Below, in pieces: positions 8,901-14,842 of a DNA stretch of 40,186 nucleotides (within the stretch, counting starts at the first letter, position 1; the number at the start of each line of letters is the position of its first letter). The translations under genes and the position numbers were made by a program. A model generated the notes under the pieces. It was not told the origin of the DNA. It saw nothing but the letters and a program-made list of their open reading frames with translations, and ran no database searches. The stretch is from Bacteroidota bacterium. Lineage in GTDB: Bacteria; Bacteroidota; Bacteroidia; Bacteroidales; CAIWKO01. The stretch lies in the NCBI GenBank assembly GCA_037133915.1, contig JBAXND010000039.1, positions 1-40,186 of the forward strand, given 5' to 3'.

Positions 8901-10501
8901 AACTGAATTACATCATAGTCTGTTTTACCGTTTTTGGCATTGATATAATTAATTACACGGTCTTTTAGAACTACTTTATCGCTATTATAATCATACACAA
9001 TAAAGCCTTTGCATGCAAACGTTATCAGCAGCGCCTGCACCTGTTCTTTGGCAACACGCATTTTCCGCTGCACATCGTCAACGGTAAATGTTTTGCTTCC
9101 CAGCTGAACAGATAAATCGCGGAGCACCATCAGGGGGTGGACATCTTCCATGCCGCGCAGTTTATCGTAACGAAACTGGCTGTAATAATTATCCGATTCA
9201 AAAATGGCACTGGTTTCTCCGCCTGAACCTTTGAGCATTCTGAAATCAATTTTCGGTTCATCCATTTTCCAGTAAACGGCCTCCACATAAATATCTACTT
9301 TATGATAGCTGTCGAAAAAAGGACTTTGCCCAACACCTTCATCACCGCGAATCAGGCTCAGTTCGCGCACATCGTTGTTGTATTTCATTTTCACACTGGG
9401 GTGATAAATGGAATCTTTTTCCCAATACACGCTCACTTTTGCGCGGTCAGAAGACATTCCTTCCGCTTTGATAATAAAATTCTGGGACGATACTTTTACA
9501 AATCGTTTGTTTCCTCTGGCAAAAACCATTTGCGCATCATTCTCAGCGTCGCCCTTACCCATAAGTTTGGCGCCCCACATAGAGAATCCGCCCTCATAAT
9601 CGATGTCCTTAAAAATAGATTTTATTTCGAGGCGGTTCTCGTAAGAGCTGAAACGGGGATATGAAATCCGGTCTTCGTCCACATCAAGCATTACCTTATC
9701 CTGAAGGAACCCATGGAGCGGTCGTTGAAAATATTTCTTATTATAAAACACTACGGAATCAATTCTAATCTCCGTTTTGTTGATGTTCAGTTCATATTTA
9801 TTCAGGTCTGCCCACACCTCATCACGCGGCAATGCCGACCTGTCCCAATAAATCTTACCGCCATTGCCTTTCCATTTGCTGGTTGTGGGATAAAAACGCC
9901 CTGAAGTAGCTGTGATATTCGAACTGTCATTTTTTTTATAGCACACCAAATCGACAGGTCCGGGAAAATCGACATACGGGATGGAGTCGTACTTAAAAAC
10001 AAAATTATTATCGGAGGCCCGCCAGTATAAAATATTGGTGCGATAAAGTGTATTATCCGTAAACAGGTCATTGGTGGCTTCCACCAATGCCATAAAACGA
10101 ATGGTATTGGACAGACCGGCCAGTTTGTGCAGGCTGAAGCACCAGGCTTCAAAGCTCTCTTCGGGTTGTGATGAGTTGCTGAACTTAACCACTGCGCTGA
10201 TGAATGATTCAAAGACAGGAAATGTTTTCATCTTTTTCGCCAGCATGATATTGCACAGGGCGAATACCGAATCTTTCATGGAAGCATTCAGCTTATTGTT
10301 GTTCCATGAATCGGTAAATCCGGTCATTGCAGCCTTTCCGGCATCTTTCTGCTCAGGTGACTGGGCGGCATCAAACAATCCCTGCAATTCATTGAGGAAC
10401 TTTGCAGGTTCTTTTGAGAATTGTTTCAGTGGCTGAGCGTGAAGCGTTGAACCAAAAAACAGCACGAAAGCCAGCAGCGTCAGGTATCTGAATCTTCTCA
10501 T
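5966..10501 (-). CDS. Giant exported envelope protein of unknown function (1511 aa)
   Basis: Start chosen at the ATG at 10501 (MRRFRYLTLLAFVLFFGSTLHAQ, a good signal peptide); the reading frame opens four codons earlier at a TTG. I do not recognise the family. Residues ~30-150 are helical. After that the protein is a long series of beta-rich segments with phrases such as LMGKGDAENDAQMVFARG, SQNFIIKAEG, FDGQIHAGLFDLFGKG, NIIYATEVPVVFVADA and YFDGGARIKHDC, resembling the stacked beta layers of OstA/LptA- or AsmA-type envelope proteins; this likeness is only by eye. Residues ~455-525 look like a winged-helix segment, unusual in an exported protein. There is no T9SS tail and no C-terminal aromatic barrel ending. 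The C-terminus is charged (EGEANPGDE). It lies 17 bp after prmA, in one run with tpiA. Confidence 0.85.
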   Translation of the reverse strand: MRRFRYLTLLAFVLFFGSTLHAQPLKQFSKEPAKFLNELQGLFDAAQSPEQKDAGKAAMTGFTDSWNNNKLNASMKDSVFALCNIMLAKKMKTFPVFESFISAVVKFSNSSQPEESFEAWCFSLHKLAGLSNTIRFMALVEATNDLFTDNTLYRTNILYWRASDNNFVFKYDSIPYVDFPGPVDLVCYKKNDSSNITATSGRFYPTTSKWKGNGGKIYWDRSALPRDEVWADLNKYELNINKTEIRIDSVVFYNKKYFQRPLHGFLQDKVMLDVDEDRISYPRFSSYENRLEIKSIFKDIDYEGGFSMWGAKLMGKGDAENDAQMVFARGNKRFVKVSSQNFIIKAEGMSSDRAKVSVYWEKDSIYHPSVKMKYNNDVRELSLIRGDEGVGQSPFFDSYHKVDIYVEAVYWKMDEPKIDFRMLKGSGGETSAIFESDNYYSQFRYDKLRGMEDVHPLMVLRDLSVQLGSKTFTVDDVQRKMRVAKEQVQALLITFACKGFIVYDYNSDKVVLKDRVINYINAKNGKTDYDVIQFNSTIAAQSNATLNLLNFDFKLKGVPMVYLSDSQNVFVVPVNQELILKKNRDFTFDGQIHAGLFDLFGKGCTFNYDKFKFDLPTIDSMSFKVQDRKQPKDNFGHHPLVKVRTVIEDLSGDLIVDAPNNKSGLKPFPNFPTFNSKKESYVYYDKPFIYDKVYSRDRFFFRLQPFVIDSLDDYDSEKKEFGGYLVSAGIFPDIVEPLRVQPDFSLGFVRLTPPGGLPAYGGKGTFDSIVDLSYMGFRGRGKLKYLTSLTQSDDFVFFPDSMWAEAYNYIVKEKATTTEYPAVLANNVNVRWFPYSDLMIVKQKDKPMAMFDNGTIMKGTLFLRPSGLRGDGVLSFTKVEMSSRDFLFKHHTIDADTANVKFKTNDLNDIVLYTENYNVHTDFKTQISKFKSNDENSKISFPFNQYSCYMYNFDWYMNKDLLKLSSSQKDQYASLKTKSRDEIIAVEFGESRFVSEHPAQDSLDFYAPDATYNLTENIIYATEVPVVFVADAAIFPDSGNITILKKAEMLPLEKAHIVANVESKFHHMYDAKISIYGAKSYSGSGSYDYKDLLEKTQRLYLNTIKVDSAGQTIGQGDVVPDHNFMLSPWFGFIGKVNLKSDQQYLYFDGGARIKHDCDTLLKRWVRFESQINPYNVAIPITSDTREYLNGIRGDKLGMGMYLGNDSALIYTAFAQKKDEINDPEVIAATGDLTFNKELQQYIIQPKVDSMLKFLPTGNVMVYDRAKCIATGSGKIDLGTSLGQVQMETYGIVTQNLATKKSELSLTMLIDFFFDEDAMKIMSQILQAEAGTEGVNTGDDKYYSTLKFILGPQKGDEMLNQLNLSGHMKDYPKDLAKWAFFFADVNMTWNPKTKSFVNDGKIGIASLKDNQMYKYVTGYVEIARKRSGNILNLYLESANQWFFFSYQNNKVQTISSKKEYNDAIKKAMDDNKNILKGEKGEANYAFIISTPKRKSDFLKKVGAEGEANPGDE

Positions 10502-10518
10502 GATGCGAACCAATTGAT

Positions 10519-11352
10519 TTATTTGCCGCCAGTAAAACCGGCAGCAATCCAGTTATTTTTTGTTAACGAACGAACCAACCTGAGTTTAAATTGTTTGCAC
10601 CGTTCTTTTATCATGGGCAAATCCTCGGAATAAAAGCCGCTCATTAAAAGCGTTCCGCTCTTATTGAGTGATGCTGAGTATCCGGAAATATCGCCCAGAA
10701 GCACATTACGATTGATGTTCGCAATGATGATATCAAACTTCAGCCCTTTCAACAATGAGGCGTCGCCCTGTTTCACAACAATTTTTTTCACCTTGTTGCG
10801 TTCAATATTTTCGACGGTATTATTGTATGCCCATTCATCGTTATCAATAGCCATCACATCGGTGGCGCCCATTTTTTTGGCAAGTATCGCCAGCACACCC
10901 GTGCCGCAACCCATATCAAGCACGGTTTTCCCGTTAAGGTCCATATCGGCAAGCATTTCCACCATCAGCGAGGTTGTTTCGTGATGACCGGTACCGAACG
11001 ACATTTTAGGTTCAATTACAATCTGGTAATCGACACCTCGAGTTGATTTGTGAAAGGGTGCTCTGATATAGCAGAAATTGCCGATGCGTACCGGTTCAAA
11101 ATTACTTTCCCACAGGGCGTTCCAGTTTTGTGCTTTTATCAGGCGCACCATCATGCCGACTTTAATCAGCTTATTCGTGAAAAACGGGAGTTTCCGCACT
11201 TCATCCATTGAGAAGTTTTTGTGCGGAATATAGCCGAACAGGATATTGCCTTCTTCCGAGAAGCTTTCGAAACCGTATTCGGAAAGCTCAGCCGTAACAA
11301 TGTCGCGTGCGTAATCGGGTTTAATCTCTAACGATAGTTGAATATAATCCAT
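10519..11352 (-). CDS. prmA: Ribosomal protein L11 methyltransferase
   Basis: A 277-residue SAM-dependent methyltransferase that trimethylates ribosomal protein L11. Motifs: the PrmA-specific substrate-binding FGTGHHETT (119-127), SAM motif I DMGCGTGVLAILA (146-158), AIDNDEWA as motif II, and ANINRNVL where PrmA has its N-[IV]-x-x-N motif. Length is normal (about 275-295). The start at 11352 directly precedes a typical PrmA N-terminal domain. It lies 9 bp downstream of tpiA and 17 bp upstream of the giant envelope gene, so the three are likely one transcript; tpiA-prmA linkage occurs in other Bacteroidota. Confidence 0.95.
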   Translation of the reverse strand: MDYIQLSLEIKPDYARDIVTAELSEYGFESFSEEGNILFGYIPHKNFSMDEVRKLPFFTNKLIKVGMMVRLIKAQNWNALWESNFEPVRIGNFCYIRAPFHKSTRGVDYQIVIEPKMSFGTGHHETTSLMVEMLADMDLNGKTVLDMGCGTGVLAILAKKMGATDVMAIDNDEWAYNNTVENIERNKVKKIVVKQGDASLLKGLKFDIIIANINRNVLLGDISGYSASLNKSGTLLMSGFYSEDLPMIKERCKQFKLRLVRSLTKNNWIAAGFTGGK

Positions 11353-11361
11353 AGCTCAGAA

Positions 11362-12138
11362 TTATCTTCCGGGAAATGACCCGGCAATAGCAACAAATTC
11401 ATCTCCTTTGAGTGATGCGCCGCCAATCAGGCCGCCATCAACATCGGGCTGAGCAAAAAGCTCCGCGGCATTTTTGCCGTTGCAGCTTCCGCCATACAAA
11501 ATGCTTGTGTCGTCGGCCAATTCCTTACCGTAACGTTCGCTGATAAGATTGCGGATGTATGCATGCATATCCTGCGCCTGAGCCGGGCTTGCATTCAATC
11601 CGGTACCAATGGCCCATACAGGTTCATAGGCAATCACCACGCGTTTGAAATCATCGGCGCTCAGGTGAAATAATGATTCGCTGATCTGTTTTTTTACCAC
11701 TTCAAAAAACTTACCGCCTTCGCGTTCTTCTTTCACTTCGCCGCAGCAGAAAATAGGTCTCAGACCTGCCATAAGGGCGGCGTTCACCTTTTTCATCAAA
11801 AAATCATTGGTCTCATGAAAATAGGCGCGTCTTTCGGAATGCCCTATAATAACGTATGATGCGCCGGCTGCTTTGATCATCGGGGCAGAAATCTCACCGG
11901 TAAATGCGCCCTTTTCTTCGCTGTGACAATTTTGTGCTGCCACGTAGACGTGCTTGCGTCCGGCAATAACCTTGCTGATGTTATCAACCAACAAAGCCGG
12001 TGGGGCAATAATCATAATTTTATTTTCATCAAGCGGGTTTGATGACGAAAGCAAGTAAAGAATCACCCGTGCCAGTGAGGTTCCGTCTTCCAGAGTCTTG
12101 TTCATTTTCCAGTTGCCGGCTACAATCTTTTTTCTCAT
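11362..12138 (-). CDS. tpiA: Triosephosphate isomerase
   Basis: A 258-residue TIM barrel that interconverts dihydroxyacetone phosphate and glyceraldehyde 3-phosphate. All catalytic elements are present: Lys11 in GNWKMNK, His100 in IIGHSERR, Glu172 in AYEPVWAIGTG (followed by the flexible loop), and the phosphate-binding YGGS and GGLIGGASL motifs. The length is usual for the family and the ATG at 12138 gives the standard N-terminus. It is the first gene of the minus-strand run tpiA-prmA-giant envelope gene. Confidence 0.97.
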   Translation of the reverse strand: MRKKIVAGNWKMNKTLEDGTSLARVILYLLSSSNPLDENKIMIIAPPALLVDNISKVIAGRKHVYVAAQNCHSEEKGAFTGEISAPMIKAAGASYVIIGHSERRAYFHETNDFLMKKVNAALMAGLRPIFCCGEVKEEREGGKFFEVVKKQISESLFHLSADDFKRVVIAYEPVWAIGTGLNASPAQAQDMHAYIRNLISERYGKELADDTSILYGGSCNGKNAAELFAQPDVDGGLIGGASLKGDEFVAIAGSFPGR

Positions 12139-12317
12139 ATCAATCGGTTTTAAGTGCTGCCAGAGGCAGGTGTTATCAACGCCGATAAAATTATATATTT
12201 TTTCACTACTTCAGGTCGAAAATAATATTGCAGCAGGCAAACGCACAAATTCGTCCATATCTTGCTGCAGAATCCTCATGCTGAGCTGATATACCATATA
12301 AAACAGAGCGATGAAGA

Positions 12318-12390
12318 AGGGCAGGTGCTAAAAACGCGCGCCAGAAGAGGCAGGTGAATGGCACGCGTTACAATCGCGCGCCAGCCAGAG
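12318..12390. repeat. REP-like palindromic repeats upstream of tpiA
   Basis: The sequence CGCGCGCCAG occurs at 12335-12344 and again at 12375-12384, and GGCAGGTG at about 12320 and 12350, so two related ~40-bp units lie in tandem. The right unit is an imperfect palindrome: GGCACGCG (12360-12367), loop TTACAAT, CGCGCGCC (12375-12382), with one A-C mismatch. A third partial match, GAGGCAGGTG, is near 12164. The whole 12139-12589 intergenic region holds no gene I can support. Confidence 0.65.
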
Positions 12391-12546
12391 TAAGTGCCGG
12401 ATGGGTCATCGATTTTTCAGATAGCAGGCAACCTTATATCATATACTTTAGTCTTTATAACGATTTCAAGGAAAAAATAATTTGGCATATGATTTGAGTT
12501 ATCGCAGGAAATTTAAACGAACTGAAGGTTTGTTAACAATATTTCA

Positions 12547-12554
12547 TAATTTTG
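12547..12554 (+). promoter_or_regulatory. Putative Bacteroidetes -7 box for the DUF1573 pair
   Basis: TAATTTTG matches TAnnTTTG exactly, 35 bp upstream of the ATG at 12590. A TTTG at 12529-12532 is the only -33 candidate and its 14-bp spacing is short, so this is a tentative call. Confidence 0.4.
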
Positions 12555-12589
12555 TGCTGAATAAACGTTTTCCAGAAAAATTACTTCGT

Positions 12590-13030
12590 ATGAAAAAGAT
12601 TGTTCCCTTTGTTTTGTTTTTAGCACTTCTGGCGACGACAGTTTTTTCCCAATCAAAAACCGGCGCTGTTGTGAAATTTGATAAGTTGGTTCACGATTAC
12701 GGCACAATATACCAGAATGATGACGGAACCTGTGAATTCCGGTTTTCCAATACGGGAGATGAGCCATTGGTTCTTACGAGTGTGAGAAGCTCATGCGGAT
12801 GCACTGTTCCGAAATGGCCTAAAGACCCAATACTTCCCGGACAAAGTGCCAACATTGGTGTTAGCTATGATACTAAAAGGCTGGGCAATATATCGAAACA
12901 AATCACCGTTGTATCCAATGCATCAGAAAGCACCATTATTCTGAGTATAAAAGGCACGGTAATTGCAAAGCCAAGCGAACTAATGCCGGAAAAGCAAGTG
13001 AACGAAGGATTTACTCCAACAGCAAATTAA
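12590..13030 (+). CDS. Exported DUF1573 protein, first of tandem pair
   Basis: The reading frame is open from 12482, but the ATG at 12590 begins a clear signal peptide (MKKIVPFVLFLALLATTVFSQ) and lies just after the -7 box, so it is chosen (146 aa). The body is one DUF1573 immunoglobulin-like domain (ASPM/SPD-2/Hydin-like): FDKLVHDYGTI, the family hallmark SSCGCTVPKW with Cys69 and Cys71, LPGQSANIGVSYDT, then VSNASESTIILSIKGTV. The C-terminal ~20 residues are polar and low-complexity. The exact role is unknown; the family is exported and abundant in Bacteroidota. It is followed 56 bp later by a second copy. Confidence 0.88.
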   Translation: MKKIVPFVLFLALLATTVFSQSKTGAVVKFDKLVHDYGTIYQNDDGTCEFRFSNTGDEPLVLTSVRSSCGCTVPKWPKDPILPGQSANIGVSYDTKRLGNISKQITVVSNASESTIILSIKGTVIAKPSELMPEKQVNEGFTPTAN

Positions 13031-13086
13031 TTTATATTAACACCAATTAACTTTTATTAACGATTATACAACCTAAAATTCCAATT

Positions 13087-13485
13087 ATGAAAAAGTTAGC
13101 ATTAATTATCGGCATTTTCTTCCTCGCCGGTTTTGCATTTAAAGCTCAGGCCCAGACAACTCCAAAAGCTGATGGTCCGGAGATTACATTCGACAAACTT
13201 GAAAACGATTATGGCACTATTATTCAAGGTGGTGACGGTAACTGCGTTTTCAAATTCAAGAATACAGGCAATGAGCCTCTTATTCTTTCGGATGTGCGCA
13301 AATCATGCGGATGCACTACCCCTACCTGGAGCAAAGAGCCAATTCTGCCGGGACAAAGCGGCAAAATAGATATAGGTTATAACACTAACAATGTCGGAAC
13401 CTTTACCAAAAACATCACTGTGATTTCTAACGCTACCAACGCTACCGTTGTACTGACCATCAAAGGAACAGTAAACGCGAAGTAA
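13087..13485 (+). CDS. Exported DUF1573 protein, second of tandem pair
   Basis: 132 residues: signal peptide (MKKLALIIGIFFLAGFAFKAQAQ), then one DUF1573 domain almost collinear with the preceding gene: FDKLENDYGTI, KSCGCTTPTW with Cys74 and Cys76, LPGQSGKIDIGYNT, VISNATNATVVLTIKGTV. It ends right after the domain, without the polar tail of the first copy. Side-by-side similar order and spacing indicate tandem duplication. The CGC pair is kept in both copies. Two hairpins directly downstream end this transcription unit. Confidence 0.9.
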   Translation: MKKLALIIGIFFLAGFAFKAQAQTTPKADGPEITFDKLENDYGTIIQGGDGNCVFKFKNTGNEPLILSDVRKSCGCTTPTWSKEPILPGQSGKIDIGYNTNNVGTFTKNITVISNATNATVVLTIKGTVNAK

Positions 13486-13497
13486 ATCTGAAAAAAA

Positions 13498-13530
13498 ATG
13501 CAGCAAACCACTCGCTGCATCGTTATTTTT
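13498..13530 (+). terminator. Terminator hairpin 1 after the DUF1573 pair
   Basis: ATGCAGC (13498-13504) pairs with GCTGCAT (13514-13520) around nine bases, followed by a T-rich stretch. It is 13 bp after the stop of the second DUF1573 gene. Confidence 0.65.
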
Positions 13531-13540
13531 TCCAAATTTG

Positions 13541-13569
13541 TCCCGGATTTATCCGGGACTTTTTTTTTA
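13541..13569 (+). terminator. Terminator hairpin 2, just upstream of an aminotransferase
   Basis: TCCCGGA (13541-13547), loop TTTA, TCCGGGA (13552-13558), then CT and nine T. This is a strong intrinsic terminator. The U-tract ends only 19 bp before the ATG at 13588, so it either closes the DUF1573 unit or lies in the leader of the next gene and could attenuate it. Confidence 0.8.
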
Positions 13570-13587
13570 ACACTAAAACCATTTTTT

Positions 13588-14784
13588 ATGCCTAAGATTT
13601 CAGCCAAAGCCTGCCAGATGCCCTCATCGCCCATACGGAAACTTGTTCCCTTCTCTGATGAAGCTAAGAAAAAAGGACGCAAAGTATACCATTTAAACAT
13701 CGGGCAGCCCGATATAGAAACTCCCGAAGGCGCCATGGATGCCCTTAGGCATACAGATATCAAAGTGGTGGAATACAGCCATTCGGCAGGGATATTATCA
13801 TACCGTAAAAAACTTGTTGAGTATTACAAACGATTTGACATTGAGATAGACGAGAATCAGATTATCGTTACCAATGGTGGTTCTGAGGGTATTTTATTTG
13901 CATTTATGGTGTGCCTCGACCCGGGTGATGAAGTAATTGTGCCCGAACCATTTTATGCAAATTATAACGGATTTGCTACTACCGCAGGCGTTGTGATAAA
14001 ACCTATTACATCATCCATTGAAACTGGTTTTGCCTTACCGCCCATTTCGGAGTTTGAAAAAATTATCACACTCAAAACCAAAGCCATTCTTATTTGCAAT
14101 CCCAACAACCCGACGGGCTATCTTTATTCCGAACAGGAACTTCAGGCTTTGCGCGATATCGTACTTAAACACGACCTGTATTTCTTCTCTGATGAAGTTT
14201 ACCGTGAATTTTGTTACGACAACGAACCGCATTTTTCTGCGATGAATCTCAAAGGCATTGACAACAATGTTATTTTGCTGGATTCTGTTTCAAAACGTTA
14301 CAGTGCATGTGGTGCGAGGGTTGGCACTTTTATCACCCGCAACAAAGAAGTAATGGCTGTTACGATGAAATTCGCACAGGCACGGCTCAGCCCGCCAACG
14401 TTTGGGCAGGTATTATCGGAGGCAGCCATCGACACACCGAAATCGTACTTCGATAACGTGATGAAAGAATATGTTGCACGTCGCGACATCGTGGTAGAAT
14501 CCATCAATAAAATGGAGGGCTGTTTCTGCCCCAAACCCAAAGGTGCCTTTTATGCTGTGGCACGTTTGCCCATTGATGATGCCGACAAATTTTGCCAATG
14601 GCTGCTCGAAAGTTTTGAATATAATAACCAAACGGTGATGCTGGCACCCGCCACAGGTTTCTATTCCACTCCGGGACTGGGTAAAAACGAAGTAAGAATA
14701 AGCTATGTGCTGAATGTGGATGACATGAAAGCTTCGATGAAATGCCTTGAAGAGGCACTGAAAGTGTATCCGGGAAGAATATAA
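13588..14784 (+). CDS. Class-I PLP aminotransferase (aspartate aminotransferase-like)
   Basis: 398 residues from the ATG at 13588. The frame is open back to 13498, but the upstream part spans both terminator hairpins, so it is not coding. Fold-type I motifs: NIGQPDIETP near the N-terminus, NGGSEGILFAF for phosphate contacts, CNPNNPTGYLYS with the cofactor-contacting Asn, SDEVYREFCY with the pyridine-nitrogen Asp, and SVSKRYSACGARVG with Schiff-base Lys236; RISYV near the end provides the carboxylate-binding Arg. Length and motifs match the AAT-I subgroup that includes AspC-like enzymes; the exact amino acid specificity cannot be read. It stands alone and ends in a shared terminator with the opposite-strand gene. 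Confidence 0.9.
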   Translation: MPKISAKACQMPSSPIRKLVPFSDEAKKKGRKVYHLNIGQPDIETPEGAMDALRHTDIKVVEYSHSAGILSYRKKLVEYYKRFDIEIDENQIIVTNGGSEGILFAFMVCLDPGDEVIVPEPFYANYNGFATTAGVVIKPITSSIETGFALPPISEFEKIITLKTKAILICNPNNPTGYLYSEQELQALRDIVLKHDLYFFSDEVYREFCYDNEPHFSAMNLKGIDNNVILLDSVSKRYSACGARVGTFITRNKEVMAVTMKFAQARLSPPTFGQVLSEAAIDTPKSYFDNVMKEYVARRDIVVESINKMEGCFCPKPKGAFYAVARLPIDDADKFCQWLLESFEYNNQTVMLAPATGFYSTPGLGKNEVRISYVLNVDDMKASMKCLEEALKVYPGRI

Positions 14785-14802
14785 ACAGCCATAAATATTA
14801 TG

Positions 14803-14842
14803 AAAGAGGGAACCGGAACGGGTTCCCTCTTTATTTTTTATT
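14803..14842. terminator. Bidirectional terminator between convergent genes
   Basis: AAAGAGGGAACC (14803-14814) pairs perfectly with GGTTCCCTCTTT (14821-14832) around six bases; a T-rich run follows on the plus strand and A-rich sequence precedes. The right arm overlaps the stop codon (14831-14833) of the minus-strand TPR gene. Confidence 0.88.

Noticed and set aside
12482..12589. A 36-codon N-terminal extension of the first DUF1573 protein
   Set aside because: It would bury the signal peptide and contains the putative -7 promoter box.
13498..13587. A 30-codon N-terminal extension of the aminotransferase
   Set aside because: The extension is made of two terminator hairpins and a T-run; the conserved enzyme N-terminus starts after the ATG at 13588.
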